The notes under the pieces are model-generated. The model saw only the letters and a list, made by a program, of their open reading frames with translations, did no database searches and was not told the DNA's origin. A stretch of DNA of 18,931 nt from JAVXAN01 sp036660495 (GTDB lineage: Bacteria > Bacillota_I > Bacilli_A > RF39 > UBA660): contig JAVXAN010000018.1 in NCBI GenBank assembly GCA_036660495.1, forward strand, positions 1-18,931. The letters run 5' to 3'. A program made the position numbers and the translations under genes. This document shows, one piece after another, positions 7,616 through 13,998 of this stretch. Position 1 is the stretch's first letter. Each line of letters opens with the position of its first letter.

Positions 7616-8059
7616 TTACTCACTTTGCACCACCAATTCTTCATACTTATTAATAACTTGTTTTTCGATAATTAGAATACTGTTTTTATCATCAGTTACA
7701 TCAAGTAGTTTTTCGTACTCTTTTAAACATTCCATAAAAGCCTCATTATCAATTGATACTTTTTCTAAAGTAACATTGTTATAAATTCTAGCGACCTTAT
7801 TAGCATTGTTTTTATTTAAAACCACTCCAACATACGCACTAACGCTCTTATCTTTTTCAATATACATATACTTGTTTACTTCAATAATTTTTGCTTTCAT
7901 TTCATCAACACTTGCATATGTACCATACTTTATCATGTATACATTCATAGTTGCTGATGCTTTTACTACGTCTTTATTTTCATACTTATCAAAAGTTAAT
8001 TTACCTAGAGCTAATCCAGATATCACTGCTAAAAACATCCATATTAAGTTTTTCTTCAT
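7616..8059 (-). CDS. Membrane-anchored SPOR-like protein in the spoIIB position
   Basis: The 147-residue product has an N-terminal membrane anchor (residues 4-20, LIWMFLAVISGLALGKL) and an external domain. Residues 39-105 start NVYMIKYGTYASVDEMKAKI and continue to AYVGVVLNKNNANKVARIY, which resembles the beta-alpha-beta pattern of SPOR domains that bind denuded peptidoglycan glycans at division septa. In Bacillus the SPOR protein SpoIIB, needed for septal peptidoglycan remodelling in engulfment, is encoded upstream of radC in this gene block. I therefore consider it a positional SpoIIB candidate. No single residue proves this, so no symbol is given. The ATG at 8059 has GGTGAT 4-5 bases upstream. 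It could also be a generic anchored division protein. Confidence 0.6.
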   Translation of the reverse strand: MKKNLIWMFLAVISGLALGKLTFDKYENKDVVKASATMNVYMIKYGTYASVDEMKAKIIEVNKYMYIEKDKSVSAYVGVVLNKNNANKVARIYNNVTLEKVSIDNEAFMECLKEYEKLLDVTDDKNSILIIEKQVINKYEELVVQSE

Positions 8060-8106
8060 TTTATCACCATTTACATAATAGGATAAAAACTTTAATTTTT
8101 ATGTCG

Positions 8107-8146
8107 AAAAAAAAGAAGAAGTAACTTTTATTTAGTTAAATCTTCT
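8107..8146 (-). terminator. Intrinsic terminator of the five-repeat protein gene
   Basis: On the minus strand AGAAGATTTAACT (8134-8146) can pair with AGTTACTTCTTCT (8114-8126), with a 2-base internal mismatch and a 7-base loop holding the stop codon. Eight Ts follow. It separates this gene from the radC block. Confidence 0.7.
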
Positions 8147-9261
8147 TTTATCTTATTATCTGCATCAAAATATCTAACCTTTCGATTATACTGATACAAT
8201 TCTTGATTAAAATTTGACGCTATTTTATATTCTTCATATTGCTTTTTAATTTTTTCGGAATCTTCATCATTACTATTTAATATAACAACCCGATTTCTAT
8301 CCCACCAAGAATTCATTTTAGAACCATTTTTAAATAAAAAAGTAGTATTGTGTTTAAACTTATCAATATTTGTTTCATTTCTAAACTCAGACTTAAATTC
8401 GTTAAACCTAATTACAGAATTTAAATGGTTTAAAGTGAATTTTTTGGTTTTAAAAAGCTTATACTGATTTTTAAGTTCATCGTATTTTTCATCATCACTA
8501 GTAATAATTCTTACAGAATTTTCTTTCCACCAATTACTAAGTTTAGAATTATCACTAAAAACAAACTTATTGTTTTTAGACTGTGAAAATTTAAATAAAT
8601 TAGGGCAATCCAAAAACTCTTTTTCCTTACCTGTTAGCTTTAATGCGATAGCTGTATACTGATTATATTGTTTTTTTAGCTTATCGCTTATTTTATCATT
8701 TCTGCTGAAAATCGCTTCTTTAAAAACGTTAAACCACTTTCCCATTAACGTTAAATCTTCAAAATAAAGAGTAGATTCACTGTTAAACTTATCTAAGTTT
8801 TCTTCTATGCAAAAACGTCTTAACTTTTGATTATAATTTTCATTTAAATTCAAAGTGTTTTTATTAATAAATATATTATACTGCTTTTTAATCATTAAAT
8901 TATTAAGTGCTAATGCCTTATTATGATTAAACCATAAAGACATGCTTGTTCCATCATTAAAATTCATGATGGTTTTTTTATCAAACTTATCTATACTTTG
9001 CTCATTTGCAAACTCGTTTATTTTATCTAGATCAGCATTAATTAAATATAAAGAGTCATCTTTCTTATTATACTGTTCAAATTGATTAAGAACTTCTTTT
9101 GATACTTGAGAACCACAATTTTTTATTAAATCTTTTGTTCTATAAAACCACGTACTCATTTTTGACCCATCTTCAAAAGAAAGTTTACTTTTTGGATTAA
9201 ACTTTTCCATGTTTTCTTCTTTTTCAAAAACGCAAAGCTTTTTAATAGTATTAATATTCAT
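8128..9261 (-). CDS. Unrecognised protein made of five ~70-residue tandem repeats
   Basis: The 377-residue product has no signal peptide or membrane segment and is rich in lysine, asparagine and aromatic residues. I see five diverged repeats with cores near residues 17-64, 87-128, 154-202, 220-270 and 296-345. Each has a LDKF-type lead, then a FxDGSxMSxWW-type motif, for example FEDGSKMSTWF, FNDGTSMSLWF, FSDNSKLSNWW and FKNGSKMNSWW, followed by a short basic helix, a DE-rich loop and a KKQYExY-type helix. The aromatic pairs recur at W38, W110, W176, W244 and W319. The G-x-L/M-x-x-W element recalls the small three-helix helicase-associated domain found in tandem in other bacterial proteins, which would suggest nucleic-acid binding, but this is only resemblance. 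The ATG at 9261 follows a GGGGGA site. It has its own promoter and terminator. Confidence 0.7.
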   Translation of the reverse strand: MNINTIKKLCVFEKEENMEKFNPKSKLSFEDGSKMSTWFYRTKDLIKNCGSQVSKEVLNQFEQYNKKDDSLYLINADLDKINEFANEQSIDKFDKKTIMNFNDGTSMSLWFNHNKALALNNLMIKKQYNIFINKNTLNLNENYNQKLRRFCIEENLDKFNSESTLYFEDLTLMGKWFNVFKEAIFSRNDKISDKLKKQYNQYTAIALKLTGKEKEFLDCPNLFKFSQSKNNKFVFSDNSKLSNWWKENSVRIITSDDEKYDELKNQYKLFKTKKFTLNHLNSVIRFNEFKSEFRNETNIDKFKHNTTFLFKNGSKMNSWWDRNRVVILNSNDEDSEKIKKQYEEYKIASNFNQELYQYNRKVRYFDADNKIKEDLTK

Positions 9262-9294
9262 AATAGAATTTCCCCCACTTTATCAATTTTCCTT

Positions 9295-9322
9295 ATAATA
9301 CTCTAAATATTTCTTTTGTCAA
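9295..9322 (-). promoter_or_regulatory. Strong sigma-A promoter of the five-repeat protein gene
   Basis: A perfect TTGACA (9317-9322) is followed after 16 bases by TATTAT (9295-9300) on the minus strand, placing a start about 25 bases before the GGGGGA ribosome site. This is the best -35 hexamer seen in the window, so the gene is probably expressed in growing cells. Confidence 0.7.
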
Positions 9323-9345
9323 TGTAAATAAAATATCTTTACAGT

Positions 9346-10359
9346 TTATATTAAATTATCTCTTTCAAACACTTTAGCCGTTTCTTTTGTATACACAACT
9401 ACCTTCGCCTTACTTACAATTTTACAAAAACATAATCCTGATATAACAATATCTTTATTACTAGATAAATTAAATTCATGTTTTTTCAAATTTCTTAAAT
9501 GATCATTAGTATTTAAATTAATTCTTCTAGCCTCAATATCATTTGATATATACAAAGTAAAACTATTGTTTATATCGCTTAGGTAATCAATTCTGGCATA
9601 ATTTCCAATTATTATAGATTGGTTAGGCTTCATTTGGAAAGTTCTTGGCTTTATTTCAGACTTTGGAGATATAGTTTTAACGGTTTTTGCCGTTTCCCCA
9701 ATTAAATAGTTATCATTTGTTACTAAACCAGGTGTATCTATTAAAGTAACATCATCGTTTAATTTTACCTTGATGATGTCAAGGGTTGTAGCTGGCAAAT
9801 GACTAGTAGTAATAAATGGTTTTTTATCTGAATATGACTTAACAAGTTGATTAATTAAAGTCGATTTACCGGCATTAGTATTGCCTACTAAATACACATT
9901 ATCATCAGTTTTATGTTTCATGATTTTATTCATTAATTCATCAAGATGATAATTTTTTAATGAACTAACAAAAATAATATCTACTACATTTAAGTTATAA
10001 TTATTTTCTACATAAAGAAGAAGCTTATTTTCTTTTACTGATTTAGGCAACAAATCACCCTTAGTAATAACTAGAATAATCTTTCCAGTAAAATCATTTA
10101 ATTGCTTTAGACTATCATCAAGACAAAAAATATCACATAAAAATAGTACTAAACTTTCAGTTTTCTTAACTTCACTAAAGATTTTTTCATACTCTTTATA
10201 ATCTTTATCAACCAAAACGTAATCACCATAATTTTTAATTCGAAAACACCTTTTACATAGTTTTAAGCACTCAAAATCAATATCATCTTCAGTATATCCT
10301 TCTTTATTAACATCATTGTTTTGAAAAGTTGCCCCGCAACCTATACATTTTTTAGTCAT
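9346..10359 (-). CDS. yqeH: Ribosome biogenesis GTPase YqeH, circularly permuted
   Basis: The 337-residue product is YqeH, needed for 30S subunit assembly. A four-cysteine zinc finger opens the protein (CIGC at 5-8, CKRC at 35-38). The GTPase motifs come in permuted order: G4-like TKGD, G5-like SSL, then P-loop GNTNAGKST and G3 DTPG. The C-terminal domain keeps SPKSEIKPRTFQMKP and ends with the family-like pattern VFERDNLI. I take the ATG at 10359, which follows AAAGGGA and whose product starts MTKKCIGCG; the upstream in-frame extension lies in yqeG. The ATG overlaps the yqeG stop as ATGACTAA, implying translational coupling. The yqeG-yqeH pair is conserved across Firmicutes. Confidence 0.95.
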   Translation of the reverse strand: MTKKCIGCGATFQNNDVNKEGYTEDDIDFECLKLCKRCFRIKNYGDYVLVDKDYKEYEKIFSEVKKTESLVLFLCDIFCLDDSLKQLNDFTGKIILVITKGDLLPKSVKENKLLLYVENNYNLNVVDIIFVSSLKNYHLDELMNKIMKHKTDDNVYLVGNTNAGKSTLINQLVKSYSDKKPFITTSHLPATTLDIIKVKLNDDVTLIDTPGLVTNDNYLIGETAKTVKTISPKSEIKPRTFQMKPNQSIIIGNYARIDYLSDINNSFTLYISNDIEARRINLNTNDHLRNLKKHEFNLSSNKDIVISGLCFCKIVSKAKVVVYTKETAKVFERDNLI

Positions 10360-10873
10360 AATATTTCCCTTTAATAAATAAATTTTGACATTTAAACTTC
10401 TTAAAGATAAAGTTTTCAAGTTTCCTATTTATCCATGTTTCTTTCTCATCAATTTCACTAATTGGATTAACTAAAATGGTAGTAATGCCAAAATTATTAC
10501 CACCTTTTATATCGGTTAACAACTGATCTCCGATCGCTGCTATTTCATCTTTTTTAAATTTATGCTTTTTTGCAATTATTCGATATTTAAAACTTAATGG
10601 TTTAAGTGCTACGCAAGCACAATCAACATCATAAAAATCTGCAAAAGAATGAATTCTTTTTGGAAAATTATTTGAAAATATTATTATTTTAAAATCTTTT
10701 TTTAGCTTTTCAAATAAAATCTTCGTTTTTTTACAATAAACTGATTCTTTAGCTGGAGAAATAGTATTATCTAAATCAAATAATAAGCAACGTATTTTGT
10801 TTTTTCTAAGCTTATCATAATTAATAGTGAAAATGCTTTCTTGATACATAGTTGGTAAATAATTTCTAATCAT
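10352..10873 (-). CDS. yqeG: YqeG family HAD-type phosphatase
   Basis: This 173-residue protein belongs to the YqeG branch of HAD phosphatases. Motif I is FDLDNT near residue 30, motif II is FSNN, the conserved lysine is in LKPLSFKY and motif IV is GDQLLTDIKGGN, all as in Bacillus YqeG. Its substrate is not known. I choose the ATG at 10873 (MIRNYLPTMYQES) because AGGGAG lies 7 bases upstream and Bacillus YqeG starts at this point. The longer frame would add 14 basic residues inside prsW. The start overlaps the prsW stop as ATGATTAG and the stop overlaps the yqeH start, so three genes are translationally linked. Confidence 0.93.
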   Translation of the reverse strand: MIRNYLPTMYQESIFTINYDKLRKNKIRCLLFDLDNTISPAKESVYCKKTKILFEKLKKDFKIIIFSNNFPKRIHSFADFYDVDCACVALKPLSFKYRIIAKKHKFKKDEIAAIGDQLLTDIKGGNNFGITTILVNPISEIDEKETWINRKLENFIFKKFKCQNLFIKGKYYD

Positions 10874-11729
10874 TTGTTTCTCCCTTTTCACGTTTTTTTC
10901 GATTCTTTTCTTCATATTCTTCTTGATTCATTAAATACTTATATTTTTCTTCATACTCATTACAATTAATAAAATCATCATTTAACTTTACACATTTTAA
11001 TGAAAACTTTATAGCAATAAAGAAAAGTGCGACCATTATTCCAAGTAATGGCAAAGTACCGATTGCAAACACTTGGAAAAAATTATTATAATTAAAGTTA
11101 AAGTTGCCTAATAAGCTCATTAAACAGTTAAACGTCCCATGAATAAATGATGGTATGATTATTGCTAAAATAAAGTTAAAATATTTGTTTTTTCTATCCT
11201 TTGCAAAGTTTCCAATGGAGATAAAATACCCAATAACTACTCCACAAATTACGTGAAGTGGAATAGTAGTAAAATCCCTCATTATTGCTAGGCTAACACC
11301 ACTATTAAACGTACTTTCCGAAAAAGCGTACATAATGTTTTCTATTCCTGCAAAAGAAAGTGCAATTAACACCATGTATACAAGTCCATCATAAATATCA
11401 TCATAGTGTTTATTATCAAATATAAATAAGTAAAATATCACTATTTTTGATATTTCTTCAATTGCTGCCCAAACATATGTTAACACTATGTTATTGCTAA
11501 AATAAGGCATTACAAGTCCTTCAAAATACTTAGCAAGAGCAATAGTTAAAACGCCAGACAACAAACAAATTATAATGTTTTTACTAGGTTCTTTGCTTTT
11601 TCTATCCGTAAATAAAACAAATAAAATAAGGCCAATAGTTGGAATAAGTGAAAAAAGCAAAACCGTTAACCTCTCATAAAAAAAATAATAGTTATTAAAT
11701 AAATTAAAATCAAAACTAATGTTTACCAT
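10866..11729 (-). CDS. prsW: PrsW family intramembrane glutamic protease
   Basis: The 287-residue multi-spanning membrane protein carries the PrsW signatures: EEISK near residues 91-95, GIENIMYAF, HVICGVVIGYF and a final HGTFN. These glutamate and histidine residues define the PrsW/CAAX-protease-like fold. In Bacillus, PrsW cuts the anti-sigma factor RsiW at site 1; in other species its substrate is unknown and no anti-sigma gene is seen here. About eight hydrophobic segments are visible, and the C-terminus is a charged tail (EEYEEKNRKKREKGE). The ATG at 11729 follows AGGGAG by 8 bases. It starts 11 bases after a small membrane protein gene and overlaps yqeG, an unusual operon setting for PrsW. 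The symbol reflects family, not proven function. Confidence 0.83.
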   Translation of the reverse strand: MVNISFDFNLFNNYYFFYERLTVLLFSLIPTIGLILFVLFTDRKSKEPSKNIIICLLSGVLTIALAKYFEGLVMPYFSNNIVLTYVWAAIEEISKIVIFYLFIFDNKHYDDIYDGLVYMVLIALSFAGIENIMYAFSESTFNSGVSLAIMRDFTTIPLHVICGVVIGYFISIGNFAKDRKNKYFNFILAIIIPSFIHGTFNCLMSLLGNFNFNYNNFFQVFAIGTLPLLGIMVALFFIAIKFSLKCVKLNDDFINCNEYEEKYKYLMNQEEYEEKNRKKREKGETND

Positions 11730-11740
11730 ACGTACACTCC

Positions 11741-11992
11741 CTATTTATAAAAAAACAGTTTTAAATTAACAATGCTGTTTGTATTACTTACTTCTTTAAT
11801 TATGTTATATAAATAAACGTTATATACGATATATTTTTTATCATCTTTAACATAAGCTTTTTGACTGTTAACAATTAATGGCTTTTCTTTTTTACAAATA
11901 TTTCTATATGAAACAAGCGCTATTAAGGTGTTAATAACAAATAAAAGAACTACTACTATAATAATTAAGTAACTTATCTTTTTGTCCTTCAT
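11741..11992 (-). CDS. Small single-span membrane protein of unknown function
   Basis: The 83-residue product has a short basic N-terminus (MKDKKIS), one membrane segment at about residues 8-27 (YLIIIVVVLLFVINTLIALV) and a ~50-residue lysine-rich external tail. I do not recognise a family. The ATG has AGGAG 7 bases upstream, and the gene is preceded by an extended -10 promoter. It stops 11 bases before prsW, so it leads that operon. Being bitopic and next to an intramembrane protease, it could be a partner or substrate of PrsW, but only gene order supports this. Confidence 0.65.
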   Translation of the reverse strand: MKDKKISYLIIIVVVLLFVINTLIALVSYRNICKKEKPLIVNSQKAYVKDDKKYIVYNVYLYNIIKEVSNTNSIVNLKLFFYK

Positions 11993-12015
11993 AACTATGC
12001 TCCTATATCATTTTT

Positions 12016-12024
12016 ATTATAACA
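12016..12024 (-). promoter_or_regulatory. Extended -10 promoter of the small-membrane-protein/prsW/yqeGH operon
   Basis: The minus strand has TATAAT at 12016-12021 preceded by TGT, giving an extended -10 element, 24 bases before the start codon at 11992. No convincing -35 box is present. It is divergent from the sigK promoter only ~20 bases away. Confidence 0.55.
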
Positions 12025-12051
12025 TAAATACCATTAATTTTGACATATAAT
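12024..12051 (+). promoter_or_regulatory. Candidate sigma-E-type promoter of sigK
   Basis: CATATAAT at 12044-12051 differs by one base from the Bacillus sigma-E -10 consensus CATACANT. ATAAAT at 12024-12029, 14 bases upstream, is an acceptable -35. Bacillus sigK is transcribed by sigma-E, so biology and sequence agree. The same -10 reads as TATAAT for sigma-A, but no TTGACA-like element lies 17 bases upstream. The predicted start leaves only a short leader. Confidence 0.4.
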
Positions 12052-12069
12052 TTATTGGGATGTGATTTT

Positions 12070-12765
12070 GTGATTTTTAGTATAATTACAGAAATATTAA
12101 AAGGAATCTTAGTAGGTACTGGTAGTTATGGGAGTAAAACCTTTCCTGATCCGCTTACTAAGGAAGAAGAAGAATTATACATTAAAAGAATGTTGGAAAA
12201 AGATGATGGGGCTAGAAATAAGCTTATTGAACATAATTTAAGGTTAGTGGCCCACATTGTTAAAAAATATGATAACGGTAAAGAAGACCTTGATGACTTA
12301 ATAAGTATAGGCACCATCGGTTTAATAAAAGGTATTGATACCTTTTCTAATAAAAACGGTGCAAGGCTTACTACGTATGCTGCTAGGTGTGTAGAAAATG
12401 AGATACTAATGTTTTTTAGGAGTGATAAAAAGAATCAAAAAAACATTAGTATTAATGAATCGGTTGGATTTGATAAAGAAGGAAATGAAATATCTTTTTT
12501 AGACATTTTAAAAACTCCAAATCCAGATTATATTGGTGACATTGAATTACAAGACAATATAAAGTTATTATATAAATTTATTGGTATTTTAACTCCTAGA
12601 GAAAAAGAAATAATAACCAAAAGGTATGGTTTATATAATCAAGCAGAAAAAACCCAAAAAGAGATTGCAAAAGATTTTAGTATTAGTAGGAGTTATGTAT
12701 CTAGAATAGAAAAAAGAGCATTAACTAAAATACTCCGTGAATTTATTAGAAATAATAAAAACTAA
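12070..12765 (+). CDS. sigK: Pro-sigma-K, late mother-cell sporulation sigma factor
   Basis: The gene encodes 231 residues clearly related to sigma-K. Region 2 (RNKLIEHNLRLVAHIVKKYD, DLISIGTIGLIKGID, TYAARCVENEILM), the GFDKEGNEISF linker and region 4 (TPREKEIITKRYGL, QKEIAKDFSISRSYVSRIEK) match the Bacillus protein almost block for block. I choose the GTG at 12070: GGATGTGAT, one base off the perfect Shine-Dalgarno GGAGGTGAT, sits at the right distance. The resulting N-terminus, MIFSIITEILKGILVGTG, is hydrophobic like the pro-sequence that keeps sigma-K inactive until SpoIVFB cuts it, and the mature protein would begin near residues 17-22, before TFPDPL. spoIVFA/spoIVFB are in the same window. 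The gene is uninterrupted (no skin-like element), single, and the only plus-strand gene. Confidence 0.93.
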   Translation: MIFSIITEILKGILVGTGSYGSKTFPDPLTKEEEELYIKRMLEKDDGARNKLIEHNLRLVAHIVKKYDNGKEDLDDLISIGTIGLIKGIDTFSNKNGARLTTYAARCVENEILMFFRSDKKNQKNISINESVGFDKEGNEISFLDILKTPNPDYIGDIELQDNIKLLYKFIGILTPREKEIITKRYGLYNQAEKTQKEIAKDFSISRSYVSRIEKRALTKILREFIRNNKN

Positions 12766-13914
12766 TTATTTTTTAGCCACATAAATTATTGCTCCTATTA
12801 AGCCAAATATTGACACAGAAAGAGTCATAATTATTAAAGGATTTCTATCAAAAGGTGACGATAAATGTTTCTTTGAGGTAGTAGTCTTTTTTATTTCACC
12901 TTTTACAATTTCTAAAATATATTCTTTCTTACTTTTATCAGGTGCCGTAACAATAATTTTTACTTTAGAACCATCTTCTAAATTTTCGTTTCCTTTTATT
13001 TCAACTGTTGACTTTTCATCAGTAGTAAAATATAAAAGCGTTAGTACGTTAAACTTTTTATCAAGTTTTATTATATAACGATACTTATTATCAATCAACA
13101 TAAACTTAGGAACTTCAGCAATTGTTAAGCTTTTTAAAGTAGCATTAGTATTTAATTTTTCTCTTGTTACATTAATAAGATACTGTCTTACTTCTCCATT
13201 TTCAGCAGTTACTGAAATCGATATTTTATTTACTTCTTCAGGTTTTAACGCTGTTTGTCCATCTCCTAAAACTAATACTTTAGCATTTGGATCATCTAAA
13301 ATAGCAGCAACACTAACACTTTCAACACTTCCATCAACCGTAGCACTATATTCATATATTTCACTGTTAAACTCTGGTGATAAAGCAATTTGATTTCCTA
13401 ATGGATCATTAAGACCTAATGACTTTAACTTATTATTATTTGATAGTGGTTTTATCGTAGTAACATTGTTTTGAGTAGTAGTTTCAGCACTTGTCTTACT
13501 AGTAGTTGCTGGCTTTTGCGTCGTAGTAATTACCGGATTTGCTACAACTATGTTAGCCGTAGCATCATTTACATTAGGGTTATTAGAAAAAAACTTTACT
13601 GTTGTATTTCCTTCTTTTATTCCCTTAAACTTAATTGTTATTATCGTTCCGTTTTGTTTAACAGAAAACTTATTATCTATTGGCTTTACTGGTGTAGAAC
13701 TTTCAACCATTATTATAGTACGATCATAGTCTAATCCTGATGATAATACAGCACTATCCGTATAACCGTTTAAAGCAATTGTAAGGGTAACATAACCATT
13801 AACCTTTATTGTTTGTGAAGAAGGCGTTATGGTAAATGAAGCAGCGTCTACCTTTATTATAAACATAAGCATAACACTAAAAAACACCATTAAATATTTT
13901 AAACTCTTTCTCAT
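12766..13914 (-). CDS. Membrane-anchored surface protein with cohesin-like and cadherin-like domains
   Basis: The 382-residue product has a signal peptide (MRKSLKYLMVFFSVMLMFII, probable cleavage after VDA) and a C-terminal membrane anchor (PLIIMTLSVSIFGLIGAIIY) ending in a short basic tail. Residues ~25-125 resemble a cohesin-like beta-sandwich (VNGYVTLTIALNGYTDSAV). A threonine-rich linker (TTTQKPATTSKTSAETTTQ) follows. Two cadherin-like beta-sandwich repeats come next, beginning NNKLKSLGLND and NATLKSLTIAEV and ending in YLINVTRE and YILEIVKG; this layout is common on Firmicutes surfaces. Function is likely adhesion or surface structure, unproven. The ATG at 13914 follows AAGGGGTG; an in-frame GTG at 13923 is part of that site. 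Its stop abuts the sigK stop directly. Confidence 0.82.
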   Translation of the reverse strand: MRKSLKYLMVFFSVMLMFIIKVDAASFTITPSSQTIKVNGYVTLTIALNGYTDSAVLSSGLDYDRTIIMVESSTPVKPIDNKFSVKQNGTIITIKFKGIKEGNTTVKFFSNNPNVNDATANIVVANPVITTTQKPATTSKTSAETTTQNNVTTIKPLSNNNKLKSLGLNDPLGNQIALSPEFNSEIYEYSATVDGSVESVSVAAILDDPNAKVLVLGDGQTALKPEEVNKISISVTAENGEVRQYLINVTREKLNTNATLKSLTIAEVPKFMLIDNKYRYIIKLDKKFNVLTLLYFTTDEKSTVEIKGNENLEDGSKVKIIVTAPDKSKKEYILEIVKGEIKKTTTSKKHLSSPFDRNPLIIMTLSVSIFGLIGAIIYVAKK

Positions 13915-13940
13915 TAAAAGCACCCCTTATTCTAATAATA

Positions 13941-13969
13941 ATTTTAATATAAAAAGTTAAATAAGTCAA
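13941..13969 (-). promoter_or_regulatory. Sigma-A promoter of the cadherin-like surface protein gene
   Basis: TTGACT (13964-13969), a 17-base spacer and TAAAAT (13941-13946) on the minus strand. Both hexamers and the spacing are identical to those of the rplU promoter. The -35 box lies just after the ileS terminator. Confidence 0.7.
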
Positions 13970-13971
13970 TC

Positions 13972-13998
13972 AAAGAAAAAAGCTTATTAAGCTTTTTC
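13972..13998 (-). terminator. Intrinsic terminator of ileS
   Basis: The minus strand reads AAAAAGC, a 7-base loop TTAATAA and GCTTTTTT (13976-13997), then CTTTG. The loop holds the ileS stop codon. The stem is AT-rich, so read-through is possible. Confidence 0.55.

Noticed and set aside
12040..12069. Longer sigK starting at the TTG at 12040
   Set aside because: That TTG lies within the promoter region and adds ten residues with no family match; the GTG at 12070 has a near-perfect Shine-Dalgarno.
13471..13734. Plus-strand 87-residue frame opposite the surface protein gene
   Set aside because: No ribosome site, odd serine/cysteine/tyrosine composition and full overlap with a well-supported gene.
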